Below, one piece after another: positions 16,170 to 25,027 of a stretch of DNA of 64,000 nucleotides; within the stretch, counting starts at the first letter, position 1, and the number at the start of each line of letters is the position of its first letter. This DNA comes from Brevirhabdus pacifica. Its GTDB lineage: Bacteria > Pseudomonadota > Alphaproteobacteria > Rhodobacterales > Rhodobacteraceae. Both the position numbers and the translations under genes were made by a program. The DNA lies in assembly GCF_002797755.1 (NCBI RefSeq), contig NZ_PGFI01000011.1, forward strand, positions 1,302,001 through 1,366,000, in the 5' to 3' direction. The notes under the pieces were generated by a model. It ran no database searches. It was not told the DNA's origin and saw only the letters and a program-made list of their open reading frames with translations.

Positions 16170-17228
16170 TCACCGCCTAGACGCATCATTTGGCCGTCGT
16201 CTCAGGACCACCCTGGCGACGAGGGGGGCACCTATGATGACCAGCACGATCCGTGCCAGATGGTGGACGATGACAAAGCCCAGGTCGGCGCCCGCCACGA
16301 TGGCTAGCACCGTCATCTCGGCCTGGCCGCCGGGGGCGTAGGCCAGGAAGATGTCGACCGCGGGGGCCAGTTCCAGCAGCACCAGTGCTTCGGTGAACGC
16401 GGCTGCCAGCAGGGCCAGGACGGCGACGAAGGCCACGGCCGACAGCACGACGCGGCGCAGCTCGTCGAAGGTCACGCCGACGTAATGCACACCGATGCCG
16501 GTGCCGATGAAGAACTGGGCGGCCAGGATCGCCTCGGCCGGCGGGCGGTGGGTGATCAGCCCGGTAAGCGCCAGGGCGGCGGTGGCGAACATCGGCCCCA
16601 GGATCGAGGCGCCGAAAAGGCCCAGCCGCTCGCCGATCTTCCAGCCGGCAAGCGCCGCCAGTGTCATCAGCACGAGGTCCCACAGGGGGATCTGGGCCGC
16701 CGGCGCGCCGATGGGCTGGTCGAGGGAGCGGTCGAACATGGTGTTGAGCAGCAGCGGCACCAGGCTGATGATGATCAGGACCCTGGTGGCATGAACCAGC
16801 GACAGGCTGCGGACGTTGCCGCCGGCCTCCTGGCCGAAGATGACCATGTCCTGAAGCCCCCCCGGCATGGCCGCGTAAAAGGCCGTCACCCGGTCAAAGC
16901 CGCAAAGCCGGGTGAAGAAGGGCACGCCCACCGCCGCGATCACCGCGATGTAGACGGGGATCAGCGCCAGGGTCGGCAGCATTCGCGGCAGCTGCATCAC
17001 CACCGCGACCGTCAGCGAGGCACCCACGGCGACGCCCAGGATCGTCCGCGCCGCCACCGAGACCTGGCCCAGCCCCCGCATGGGAACGCCGGCCAGCGCC
17101 GCGAAGAGGCAGGCGCACATGGGGCCGAAGAGGAAGGGCAGGGGCAGGCCCAGCAGGCTGAAGAGCGCGGCGCCGGCTGAGGCGATCACGAAGGCATTCA
17201 GGCGCGGGAGCCACGTGGGAACGGTCAC
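16170..17228 (-). CDS. AbrB-family polytopic membrane protein (putative transporter)
   Basis: A 352-residue, strongly hydrophobic protein with two similar halves, as in the AbrB/AmoA membrane family. The repeated pattern FLFGPMCACLFAAL / GASILGPMFATAAL and the Gly-rich AAMPGGLQDMVIFGQE and LAYAPGGQAEMTVLAI are typical. Despite the family's old labels (ammonia monooxygenase, regulator) these are thought to be transporters; the substrate is unknown. It follows the GntR gene on the same strand after 168 bp and so may share its regulation. It could move a substrate or product of the neighbouring catabolic region. Confidence 0.75.
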   Translation of the reverse strand: MTVPTWLPRLNAFVIASAGAALFSLLGLPLPFLFGPMCACLFAALAGVPMRGLGQVSVAARTILGVAVGASLTVAVVMQLPRMLPTLALIPVYIAVIAAVGVPFFTRLCGFDRVTAFYAAMPGGLQDMVIFGQEAGGNVRSLSLVHATRVLIIISLVPLLLNTMFDRSLDQPIGAPAAQIPLWDLVLMTLAALAGWKIGERLGLFGASILGPMFATAALALTGLITHRPPAEAILAAQFFIGTGIGVHYVGVTFDELRRVVLSAVAFVAVLALLAAAFTEALVLLELAPAVDIFLAYAPGGQAEMTVLAIVAGADLGFVIVHHLARIVLVIIGAPLVARVVLRRRPNDASRR

Positions 17229-17396
17229 TCGGGGCTCCGGCTGACTGGGGATGGGTAATTGTATCCCACCGTATGCGAAGCGGGGCAGGGCGGCAACGCG
17301 GGGCCGCCATTCGAACCGGCAAATCCGTCCTTGCGCCCGGCGCGGCCCCTGGACGTAGGCACCCGAAAGCGCGAAGGGTGCCGGGCTCGCGTGGGC

Positions 17397-18104
17397 CTAT
17401 TCCTCGTCGAAAAGCCGCCGCGAGACCGAGCGCAGGTGCATCCGCATCTCCTCGTAGGCGGCGGCGGGGTTGCGCTCTGCGATGGCGTTGGTGACGGCCG
17501 TATGCTCGCCAAAGCTCGAATGGTCATGGGCCGGGCGCGCGCTTTCACGTTCGAGATTGCCCCAGATCACCACCCGGCGGACCTGGTTCATCTGGTCGAA
17601 GACGGCCAGCAGCATCGGGTTGTCGGTGGCCTCGGCGATGGCGCGGTGGAACAGGTCGTCCTGGGCCTCGTAATCGCGCCAGCTGGTGGCCGCGTTGGCG
17701 CGTTCCATCGCAAGGCGCACCCGGGTGATTGCCTCGGTCGAGGCGTTGGCGGCGGCTTCGCGGGCAATCGCGGGTTCGATGCAAAGGCGTGCGCGCATCA
17801 TCCGCAGCGGGGTGATCTGGCGGCCAAGATCCATCAGAGGCGCGGGGATGGCGGGGGGCTGTGCCTCGCCGGTATCTTCCATCGCCGCCACTTCCGAGGC
17901 GACGCCGGCGACGAATGTGCCCTTGCCCACGTGACGCCAGATCGCCCCTTCGCGTTCCAGCGCCTCAAGCCCCTTGCGCAGGGCCGTGCGGGTCATGCCC
18001 AGCTCGGCGATGAGCTGCCGCTCGGGGGGCAGACGGTCGCCCACGCCATAGCCGCCGCCTTCGATGAAACGGCGAAGCCGGTCCTGTGCGGATCCCTCTT
18101 CCAT
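17397..18104 (-). CDS. GntR/FCD-family transcriptional regulator
   Basis: A 235-residue repressor-type protein. The N-terminal winged helix includes GDRLPPERQLIAELGMTRTALRKGLEALEREGAIWRHVGKGTF in order, and the C-terminal all-helical FCD effector domain (about 95-230) carries His and Asp residues able to hold a metal (RDYEAQDDLFHRAIAEAT, HTAVTNAIAERNPAAA). It is a paralogue of the regulator at 28507-29262: both share GKGTF, EAT(D/G)N and the HxxVxxAIAERxxxxA pattern. The ATG at 18104 is used although its ribosome site is weak; no better start is in frame. It is transcribed divergently from the FAH-family gene, with a palindrome between them. The ligand is unknown. Confidence 0.82.
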   Translation of the reverse strand: MEEGSAQDRLRRFIEGGGYGVGDRLPPERQLIAELGMTRTALRKGLEALEREGAIWRHVGKGTFVAGVASEVAAMEDTGEAQPPAIPAPLMDLGRQITPLRMMRARLCIEPAIAREAAANASTEAITRVRLAMERANAATSWRDYEAQDDLFHRAIAEATDNPMLLAVFDQMNQVRRVVIWGNLERESARPAHDHSSFGEHTAVTNAIAERNPAAAYEEMRMHLRSVSRRLFDEE

Positions 18105-18208
18105 CCTGTCGTGCCGTTGAATCACCCTGTTCGATTCCCTTCCGCGTAGAGGATTGATCCGGGGCCGAAGCACCGGAATGCAGTTGTTACGGGCGATTTC
18201 CCGCATTG

Positions 18209-18225
18209 ATCCGAAAAAATCGGAT
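18209..18225. promoter_or_regulatory. Palindromic candidate operator between GntR and FAH genes
   Basis: ATCCGA (18209-18214) and TCGGAT (18220-18225) form a perfect inverted repeat around five A residues, followed by an ATTGG. It lies 70 bp before the FAH-family start and about 105 bp before the divergent GntR start, a usual place for an autoregulatory operator. Binding is inferred. Confidence 0.5.
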
Positions 18226-18294
18226 TGGTTGCGATTGATCTTATGGCGCCCCTGTCCTATTACAAGCCCATCATTCAGCGAAAAGGAACCCGCA

Positions 18295-18981
18295 ATGTCC
18301 GAATACGTGATCGAGCAGCCGCCCGTCCCGACGATCCCGGTCGAAGGCACCGGTGCCACCTTCCCGGTGCGCCGGGTCTATTGCATCGGGCGCAACTACG
18401 CGGCCCATGCCGTCGAGATGGGGCACGATCCGGACCGCGAGGACCCGTTCTTCTTCCAGAAGAACCCCAACAACCTCGATTCCTCGGGCGAGTTTCCCTA
18501 TCCCGATCACAGCCAGGACGTGCACCACGAGATTGAGCTTGCCGTCGTGCTGAAATCCGGCGGCACCAACATCAAGGTCGAGGACGCGCTGAGCCATGTG
18601 TGGGGCTACGGCGTCAGCCTCGACATGACCCGCCGCGATCTTCAGGGCGAGATGAAGAAGGCCGGCCGGCCGTGGGAAATCGGCAAGGCGTTCGAGCGTT
18701 CGGCGCCGATCAACGCGCTGGTGCCCGCCGACAAGATCGGCCACCCTTCCGAGGGCCGTGTCGAGCTGCTGGTCAACGACGAGCTGCGCCAGGAAGGCGA
18801 CCTGAACCAGATGATCTGGAAGGTGCCGGAGATGATCTCCTACCTGTCGGACTATTTCGAACTGGCGGCGGGCGACGTGATCCTGGCCGGCACGCCCTCG
18901 GGCGTGGCCGCGGTCAAGAAGGGCGACACCATGGTCGGCAAGATCGAGGGTGTGGGCGAGCTGAAGGTCAAAGTGGTCTGA
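18295..18981 (+). CDS. Fumarylacetoacetate hydrolase family protein (acylpyruvate hydrolase type)
   Basis: A 228-residue cytoplasmic hydrolase of the FAH superfamily, which cleaves C-C bonds of acylpyruvates at the end of aromatic degradation pathways. Visible motifs are VYCIGRNYAAHAVEMG, FFFQKNPNNL, DVHHEIELAVVL (metal-binding Glu residues), VSLDMTRRDLQ, RPWEIGKAFERSAP and VILAGTPSGVAAV. The pattern resembles fumarylpyruvate hydrolases of the gentisate pathway, but other acylpyruvates are possible. AAAAGGAA precedes the ATG. It is convergent with the molybdenum hydroxylase operon and divergent from a GntR gene, so it is likely the downstream enzyme of the same pathway; that link is inference. 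Confidence 0.82.
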   Translation: MSEYVIEQPPVPTIPVEGTGATFPVRRVYCIGRNYAAHAVEMGHDPDREDPFFFQKNPNNLDSSGEFPYPDHSQDVHHEIELAVVLKSGGTNIKVEDALSHVWGYGVSLDMTRRDLQGEMKKAGRPWEIGKAFERSAPINALVPADKIGHPSEGRVELLVNDELRQEGDLNQMIWKVPEMISYLSDYFELAAGDVILAGTPSGVAAVKKGDTMVGKIEGVGELKVKVV

Positions 18982-19072
18982 GGCTGCCCTGAGCGGAGGG
19001 GGGCGCGCTACGGGCGGCGCCCCTCCAAGCGCCTGCGCGGCCATGCGGCGCCCGGCCAAAGGTTCCACGGAC

Positions 19073-19102
19073 AAAAGGCCCGCGCCATCGCGCGGGCCTT
19101 TT
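19073..19102. terminator. Bidirectional terminator between the FAH gene and the Mo-hydroxylase operon
   Basis: A perfect 13-bp stem, AAAAGGCCCGCGC (19073-19085) with its complement (19090-19102), encloses a 4-nt loop. A-run on one side and T-run on the other serve both converging transcripts. Confidence 0.88.
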
Positions 19103-19139
19103 GCTGTCGTGACCCAGGGCTGGGCGTGGTACCGGAGGC

Positions 19140-21269
19140 CTACTCAGCCAGCGCCATCGACATCAGGCGGTCAGCCGTGAAGGGCATCCGCCGCATCCGC
19201 ATTCCGGTGGCTCCGTAAAGCGCGTTGGCGATGGCGCCGATCACCGGGCCGGGAGAGGCCTCGCCCGCGCCGACCGAGGGCGCGTCGGGCCGGTCGATCA
19301 GCAGTGTCTCCATCCGTGGCACCTGCGGGAAACGCAGGACGGGGTAGCTGTCCCAATCCCGGTCAATCACGCCGTCGCGGTCCCAGTGCAACTCTTCCAC
19401 CAGCGCCCAGCTTGCGCCTTGCAAGGCGCCGCCCTCAAGCTGCTCGCGCAGCCCTTCGGGATCGACGATGCGGCCCGCGTCGGCCACCAGCAGGATACGC
19501 TCCAGCACTGGCTCTGCGGCTTCGGTGACGCGCAGGTCCACGGCCGCCGCGACCCGTGTCATCCGGTTCTTGTACTGAGCATATGCGATGCCCCGGGCCG
19601 CGCCCTCGGCAGGCGGGCTGTCGGCCAGCGCCTCGGCCAGCCGGTCCAGCACGGCCAGGGCATGGGGATCCTCAAGATGGGCGCGCCGGAATTCCAGCGG
19701 ATCCTGGCCCGCGGCCTCGGCCAGCTCGTCCAGAAACGCCTCGTGGGCGAAGGTGTTCACCGCCGCGCCCAGGCAGCGCATGGCCGAGCTGCGCAGCGGC
19801 AGGTCGTGCACCAGGTTCTTGACCATGCGCTTTTCACCGACCTTGTAGATCGGATCGAGGTTGCGGTGCAGGCCCGCGTGCCGGGTCATGTTGGGCGTGG
19901 CGACGAACGGCTCCTCGGGGGCTTCCCGGTAGGTGTTGGCCAGAAGCCGGCGGGGCCCGGCGCGGTCGGGACCCGGACGAGGGCGGCCGCGGTGGGTATC
20001 GCTGTAGGCCTCGGCCGAATAGGCGGCGATGCGGTCGCCCTCCAGCCGGGCCGCCATGCGCACCACCATCGCCGGGGCGACGGGTTCCCAGCCATGCTCG
20101 TCCTCGCGGGTCCATTTCAGCAGGACGGGGCGGCCGGGCAGGGCGCGGGCGATCAGCACGGCCTCGAAGGCCGCGTCGTCGGCGCCGTTGTGGCCATAGC
20201 AGCCGGGGCCGGGGGCATGGCTGATGGTGATCGCATTTTCTTCAAGGCCAAGGCTTTCGGCGATCGTCTGGCGCAGGGGGTAGATGCCCTGGCTGTGGGT
20301 GACGAGGTCGAGCCGCCCGTCCTTGCCCCATTCGGCAAGCGCGGCCGAGGGGCCCATCGCGCCATGAAGCTGGTAGGGACGGGTGAACGTCGCCTCGAAA
20401 TCCGGGGCCTCGAAAGGGGGTGGGACGGGGGCGTCCTGGGGCATGCCGTCCACCACCGGCACGGAGGTTCGGGGGTTGTTGAGAAGCAGGTCCTGGTAAT
20501 CCCCCTCGTCCAGATCCGCACCGGGGGTCCAGGAGCATCCCCGCGCAAGGCGGGTGGCACCCCGGATCACGTCCCATTCGGCCGGGCCGGCCACGGCCAG
20601 GAAAGACCCGTCCTGGACGATCTCAAGCCCGCGCTCGGCCATCGCGGCGCGGGCCTCCGCGTCGATGGCTTCCAGCCGGCCATTGCGCCGGGGCGGGCGG
20701 ATGACGCGGGCGTGAAGCATGCCCGGCCGTTCCAGGTCCTGAACAAAGGCATAGGCGCCGCGCACGATCTCCTCGAGGCCCAGGGGCGGGGCCGAGGGCG
20801 CGGGTGCGCGGTCCGCGAGGGGCAAGGGGGGCGCATCGGGGTCGACCGGCAGCGCGTCGCCGCAGTCGGCCAGGATCTTCAGCAGGTTCACGTGCCGGCC
20901 GCTGGCCGGGTCCGTGATCCGCCCATCGGCGATCCGAAGATCGGGGGCATTGTCGGCCACCCCCTCGGCCAGCCGTTCGGCGGCCAGGGCCATGGCGCGG
21001 GCGCGCAGGGTGGCGGCGGCAAGACGCAGGGTCCCGCCCGAGTCGACCACCGAGTTGCTGCCCGAGGTCACGCCCTCGTCAGGCGTGACGCCGGTGCGCA
21101 CCGGCTCGATCCGCAGGGCCGCGAGGGGCAGCGTCAGCTCTTCGGCCACGATCCGCATCAAGGCGGTTGTGATCCGCTGGCCCAGTTCGACCTTGCCCGA
21201 ACGGATCACCAAGTGATCGCCATCGGGCCGAAGCCAATCCGAAACAAGGGGATATTCCTGGATGTTCAT
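19140..21269 (-). CDS. Molybdenum hydroxylase large subunit (xanthine dehydrogenase family, IorB-like)
   Basis: A 709-residue molybdopterin-cytosine-dinucleotide-type subunit that would hydroxylate a substrate, often an N-heterocycle or aldehyde, with oxygen from water. It opens with KVELGQRITTALMRIVAEEL, has the Gly-rich GPGCYGHNGADDAAFEA substrate/Moco loop, and ends with GAGEASPGPVIGAIANALYG, where Glu670 matches the catalytic Glu of the family. No twin-arginine signal is seen. Its start overlaps the [2Fe-2S] subunit by ATGA. There is no FAD subunit, cytochrome gene or XdhC-like chaperone next to it, so the electron acceptor is unclear. The closest well-known kinds are isoquinoline 1-oxidoreductase and nicotinate hydroxylases; the true substrate is unknown. 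Confidence 0.85.
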   Translation of the reverse strand: MNIQEYPLVSDWLRPDGDHLVIRSGKVELGQRITTALMRIVAEELTLPLAALRIEPVRTGVTPDEGVTSGSNSVVDSGGTLRLAAATLRARAMALAAERLAEGVADNAPDLRIADGRITDPASGRHVNLLKILADCGDALPVDPDAPPLPLADRAPAPSAPPLGLEEIVRGAYAFVQDLERPGMLHARVIRPPRRNGRLEAIDAEARAAMAERGLEIVQDGSFLAVAGPAEWDVIRGATRLARGCSWTPGADLDEGDYQDLLLNNPRTSVPVVDGMPQDAPVPPPFEAPDFEATFTRPYQLHGAMGPSAALAEWGKDGRLDLVTHSQGIYPLRQTIAESLGLEENAITISHAPGPGCYGHNGADDAAFEAVLIARALPGRPVLLKWTREDEHGWEPVAPAMVVRMAARLEGDRIAAYSAEAYSDTHRGRPRPGPDRAGPRRLLANTYREAPEEPFVATPNMTRHAGLHRNLDPIYKVGEKRMVKNLVHDLPLRSSAMRCLGAAVNTFAHEAFLDELAEAAGQDPLEFRRAHLEDPHALAVLDRLAEALADSPPAEGAARGIAYAQYKNRMTRVAAAVDLRVTEAAEPVLERILLVADAGRIVDPEGLREQLEGGALQGASWALVEELHWDRDGVIDRDWDSYPVLRFPQVPRMETLLIDRPDAPSVGAGEASPGPVIGAIANALYGATGMRMRRMPFTADRLMSMALAE

Positions 21270-21724
21270 GTAGTTTTCGCGGCCTTCTCGATGGCGTCCA
21301 ACACGCGCGGATGGCTGCCGCAGCGGCAGATGTTACGCTCCAGCGCGACCCGTGCCCGGTCACGGTCCGCACCCGGCTCTGCCTCCAGCAGCGCGGTCGC
21401 GGCGACGACCATGCCGGCGGTGCAATAGCCGCATTGGGCGGCACGAGCATCGACGAAGGCCCTTTGCACCCGTGCGCCGGTCTCACGCTCTGCCAGACCC
21501 TCGATCGTGACCACCTGCTTGTCGGCGAAGACGGCGGCGGGGGTGACACAGCTTGGCACCGCCTCGCCATCGGCCAGCACGAAACAGGCGCCGCACTGCT
21601 CCAGCCCGCAGCCCAGCTTGGCGCCCTTCAGCTTCAGCTCGTCGCGCAGGACGAACAGCAGCGGTGTGTCGGGATCGCTGTCGATCTGGCGATCCCGACC
21701 GTTGATGCGAAGGGTCAGGCTCAT
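21266..21724 (-). CDS. [2Fe-2S] small subunit of the molybdenum hydroxylase
   Basis: A 152-residue ferredoxin-type subunit with two [2Fe-2S] clusters that carries electrons away from the molybdenum centre. The plant-type cluster ligands are Cys39, Cys44, Cys47 and Cys59 (GCGLEQCGACFV), and the second cluster uses Cys98, Cys101, Cys133 and Cys135 (QCGYCTAGM and NICRCGSHPRVLDAI). Length is normal for IorA/CoxS-like subunits. It is coupled by ATGA overlaps to both the OsmC gene before it and the large subunit after it. Confidence 0.92.
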   Translation of the reverse strand: MSLTLRINGRDRQIDSDPDTPLLFVLRDELKLKGAKLGCGLEQCGACFVLADGEAVPSCVTPAAVFADKQVVTIEGLAERETGARVQRAFVDARAAQCGYCTAGMVVAATALLEAEPGADRDRARVALERNICRCGSHPRVLDAIEKAAKTT

Positions 21725-22209
21725 GGCACGACCTGTTCCCACCTCACGTTCAGCTCGACGTCGGCCGAGCGGAAGAGGTTCATCACGGGGCAGCGGTATT
21801 CCACGTTGCGGGCCAGCCGGTCCAGCCGGTCCTGGGTTTCCTGTGTATGGACGCGGATGCGCATGTCGACCTTGGTGAAATAGGGGCGCACGCCCTGCAC
21901 CCCACGTGAGCCGCGCTGATCGACTTCGCCGTCGGCGTCGATCTCGACCGCGGTGTAGGCGAAATTCATCGCCTCGGCACAGCGGTTGATGATCACCCCT
22001 TCGCAACCCAGCAGCGACGACAGCGTCATCTCCAGCGGAGTCGGGCCGGTGTTGGTTTCCTTCTCGTCGGTCACAAGGATATGGTCGCGCACCATCATCA
22101 CGCTGCGGGTGGAGCCCTGGTTGCGGGCGCTGACGCGGCGGATGCCGATGGCGGTCTTGGACACGTCGACGCCTTCGCCCATGCTGTGGGGCAGCAGATC
22201 TTCACTCAT
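21721..22209 (-). CDS. OsmC-family protein
   Basis: A 162-residue protein with the OsmC/Ohr fold. GPTPLEMTLSSLLGCEGVII holds Cys69, and EYRCPVMNLF holds Cys140, the two positions of the reactive cysteines in OsmC-type peroxidases; a third Cys is at 77. Members reduce organic hydroperoxides, though many are uncharacterised. The Met at 22209 begins the domain directly. ATGA overlaps with both neighbours place it firmly in the molybdenum hydroxylase operon, where it might deal with peroxides or reactive products from the oxidation step; this is inference. Confidence 0.82.
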   Translation of the reverse strand: MSEDLLPHSMGEGVDVSKTAIGIRRVSARNQGSTRSVMMVRDHILVTDEKETNTGPTPLEMTLSSLLGCEGVIINRCAEAMNFAYTAVEIDADGEVDQRGSRGVQGVRPYFTKVDMRIRVHTQETQDRLDRLARNVEYRCPVMNLFRSADVELNVRWEQVVP

Positions 22210-23495
22210 GTCGTCATCTCCAATATGTCCAGTCCGTGGTTGCGGTCCAAAAGGTAGATCCTCCCATCCTCGCCCACGTCCACGTCGTTGGATTGCGCGG
22301 GGCCGCCCTTGCCGGGCTCGGGGATGAAATGGGCGATCTCGGTGGGGTACAGCGGATCGGATAGGTCCAGCACCCGCAGACCGCCGGCGAACCAGGTGGC
22401 ATAGACCAGATTGCCGTCCAGCTTTTCGCGATACTGGTGTGCGCCGAACCGCACGCCGGGCTGGCCGACCCAGGGGCTTGCCCGCTCGGTCAGGTCCCAG
22501 GCCGCGACGGCCTTGATGTCCGACAGGTCGGTCACGTCCATCACCCACAGGAAACCGTGCAGACGGCCGGGCTTGTGGTCATGCTCCTCGTCGATCGACA
22601 GGGCATAGCGGCGCCCGTTCACCCGCTGCTCCATCGGCATGATGGTGTGGGTGGGCTCGGGAATGGCGGGCGGAAACTCGAAGCTGCCCAGAACCTTGGG
22701 CGTCTTGTTCAGATCGCTTGCGTCCAGCACCCGGAAGCCCGCGTGCCAGCAGGCGGCCCAAAGCTCGTCGCCGCAGCGCATGGCGTGGTGCAGACGGATG
22801 CCATAACCTTCCCAGTCGCGGCTTTCGCCTCCGGCCTCGTGCTGGCCGGGCATGTGCCAGCGCGAGATTTCGCGCGGGTTGGCAGGATCGGTGATGTCGT
22901 AGGTTACCAGAATGTTTCCGACATAGCCCTCCATCTCGGTCGAGATGTAGGCGTGGCGCTCGTCCATATCGAAACGGTGCACCCCGAAGCCGTGGGTGCG
23001 CACATAGGACAGCAGCTTCGGTGCCCGCGGGTCCGAGATGTCCCAGACGCGGAAACCGCCCCCGTAGTAGCCGCGTGCCTTGGCCTCTTCCAGATCGGCG
23101 ATGTCCTCGGTCTTCACGCCCAGCCGTTCGGCAATCTGCGCGTCGGTCGCGCCGTCGCCGATTTCGGCGCGAATGGCGGGGATCTTGTCGGCCTTGCGCA
23201 GGAAGTGACGGCGATCCTGCTCGACATTGGTGATCATGATGTTGCCGCAGACGCGCACCTTGTGGGTGTGGGAATAGGCGTCGGGCGGCTCGATATGGCT
23301 AAGCACCGTGGGGTTGGCCGGGTCGGACACGTCGATGATCGACGTGCCCATCGGCGGCTTCATGTGCCCGACGAAGACCAGGTTGCCATGCACCTCGACC
23401 TGGCCGCCGCCCTGGATTTCCAGCCGGCCCAACCGACGGATGTTGCGCGAGAGTTCGTACTCGACCTCTTGTTTCATCGTGGTCGTCGCGCTCAT
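22206..23495 (-). CDS. LVIVD-repeat beta-propeller protein
   Basis: A 429-residue protein made of repeated units such as TSIIDVSDPANPTVLSHIE, FRVWDISDPRAPKLLSYV, LVTYDITDPANPREISRW and LRVLDLSDPLYPTEIAHF. These LVIVD repeats build a beta-propeller. A helical insert at roughly 95-140 (RKADKIPAIRAEIGDGATDA) interrupts the propeller. Numerous His residues (YSHTHKVRV, HDHKPGRLHGF) could bind metal. No signal peptide is visible, which is odd because many LVIVD proteins are exported. It is coupled to tctA and the OsmC gene by 4-bp overlaps. Similar proteins are often annotated as selenium-binding-like; its role is unknown, perhaps a lactonase-like or scaffold function. Confidence 0.75.
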   Translation of the reverse strand: MSATTTMKQEVEYELSRNIRRLGRLEIQGGGQVEVHGNLVFVGHMKPPMGTSIIDVSDPANPTVLSHIEPPDAYSHTHKVRVCGNIMITNVEQDRRHFLRKADKIPAIRAEIGDGATDAQIAERLGVKTEDIADLEEAKARGYYGGGFRVWDISDPRAPKLLSYVRTHGFGVHRFDMDERHAYISTEMEGYVGNILVTYDITDPANPREISRWHMPGQHEAGGESRDWEGYGIRLHHAMRCGDELWAACWHAGFRVLDASDLNKTPKVLGSFEFPPAIPEPTHTIMPMEQRVNGRRYALSIDEEHDHKPGRLHGFLWVMDVTDLSDIKAVAAWDLTERASPWVGQPGVRFGAHQYREKLDGNLVYATWFAGGLRVLDLSDPLYPTEIAHFIPEPGKGGPAQSNDVDVGEDGRIYLLDRNHGLDILEMTT

Positions 23496-25027
23496 TGGTA
23501 GTCTCCGCTCAGGGTTGCAAGACGCCGGTCACGACGCTTGCGTTTCAGTTTCAGGATGGGTGGCAGCACCAGCGACAGCACCAGGAGAACCCAGAGCACG
23601 TTGCCGATGTTCGACGAGAACAGGATGCTCATGTCGCCCTGCGATTTCTTCAGCGCCCGCAGGAAATAGGTTTCGAGCAGGGGGCCGAGGATGACGCCGA
23701 TCAGGATCGCCGCCACGTGGTAGCCGGTGCGGCGCGCGATGTAGCCCAGAACGCCGAAGGCGAGGGCCAGGAACATGTCGAACATGTATTCGCGGGGCAC
23801 GAATGCGCCGACCAGCGTGAAGCTGATGATCATCGGCGCAAGGTAGATGGTGGGCACCGTGGTGACCCGGCTCATGTAGCGGCTGAGCGGCAGGATCGTC
23901 AGGATCATCAGCAGGTAGCTGACCATCATGGCCATGAACATGCCATAGCCGACCTCCGGCTGTCTCTCGAAGAGGGAGGGGCCGAAGCTGACGCCGTGGA
24001 ACTGCATCACGACCAGCATGATCGCGGCCGTCGCACCCCCGGGGATGCCCAGGACCAGCAGCGGCACCAGCGTGCCCGAGGTGACACCGTTGTTGGCGCT
24101 TTCGGGGGCGATCAGCCCTTCGGGATGGCCCGTGCCGTAAAGCTCGGGCGTCTTCGAGAAGGTGCGCGATTGCTGGTAGGCGACGAAGCTGGCGATCGAG
24201 GCGCCGGCGCCGGGGATCACCCCGATGATCAGGCCGATGAGCGAGGTCCAGACGATGTGCACCCAGCGCTTGAGGGCGATGCTGACCCCCTCGAACGTGG
24301 CCGACCACGACGGGTTGGCCATGGCCGCCTGACCCTCGTCGGTCAGGATGACCTTTTTCTCGATGATGATGAACGCCTCGGAGACGGCGAAAAGACCGAC
24401 CAGCGCCGGGATCAGCGGCACGCCGTCGTAAAGTTCCAGAAAGCCCATGGTCCCCCGGGGCGTAGCATAGACCACGTCCGTCCCGATGGAGCCGATCATC
24501 AGACCGAAGAAGCCCGCGATCAGACCCTTGAGCATGTCCTGCGCCGCGATCGACGCGATCAGCGAGATGCCGAAGAGCATCACGACGATCATCTCGACCG
24601 AGTGCATGTAAAAGCCCACGCGGGCCAGGATCGGCATGGTCGCAAGCGCCACCACTGTGGTCAGAAGGCCGCCCAGCGAGGAGGAGACGAAGGTGATCGC
24701 CAGCGCCTGCTGCCCACGGCCCTGCCGGGTCATGGGATAGCCGTCCAGCGGTGTCGCCGCGGCCCCGGCGGTTCCGGGAATATTGACCAGGATCGCCGGG
24801 ATGCCGGCGCCCATGCGCGCCGCGCTGTAAAGCGAGACCATGAAGATCAGACCGGTCTGAAGGTCCATCGACAGGGTCAGGGGCATCAGGATGATGATGG
24901 TGTTGGCGGCCGAGAAGCCGGGAATGCCGCCGACGATCAGCCCCAGGAAGATCGTCGGGATGATGACCCACCAGTAGCTGATGGTGTCCAGAAAGACGCT
25001 GGCGAGAAGGTTGGCTGTATCACCCAT
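23492..25027 (-). CDS. tctA: Tripartite tricarboxylate transporter large permease subunit
   Basis: A 511-residue membrane protein with about twelve spans, the large permease of TTT systems that take up carboxylates with help from a periplasmic binding protein. Typical segments are FLGLIVGGIPGFSAANT, LYSAARMGAGIPAILVNIPG, and the second-half repeat IGVIPGAGASIASFVAYQ with LVLGIPGGATAAIML. The ATG at 25027 is used; it overlaps tctB by 8 bp. Downstream it overlaps the LVIVD gene by 4 bp, unusual because TTT operons often end here. Confidence 0.93.
   Translation of the reverse strand: MGDTANLLASVFLDTISYWWVIIPTIFLGLIVGGIPGFSAANTIIILMPLTLSMDLQTGLIFMVSLYSAARMGAGIPAILVNIPGTAGAAATPLDGYPMTRQGRGQQALAITFVSSSLGGLLTTVVALATMPILARVGFYMHSVEMIVVMLFGISLIASIAAQDMLKGLIAGFFGLMIGSIGTDVVYATPRGTMGFLELYDGVPLIPALVGLFAVSEAFIIIEKKVILTDEGQAAMANPSWSATFEGVSIALKRWVHIVWTSLIGLIIGVIPGAGASIASFVAYQQSRTFSKTPELYGTGHPEGLIAPESANNGVTSGTLVPLLVLGIPGGATAAIMLVVMQFHGVSFGPSLFERQPEVGYGMFMAMMVSYLLMILTILPLSRYMSRVTTVPTIYLAPMIISFTLVGAFVPREYMFDMFLALAFGVLGYIARRTGYHVAAILIGVILGPLLETYFLRALKKSQGDMSILFSSNIGNVLWVLLVLSLVLPPILKLKRKRRDRRLATLSGDYQ

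Noticed and set aside
16170-17228. Ammonia monooxygenase or transcription regulator AbrB
   Set aside because: The protein is a polytopic membrane protein; neither catalytic nor DNA-binding features are present.
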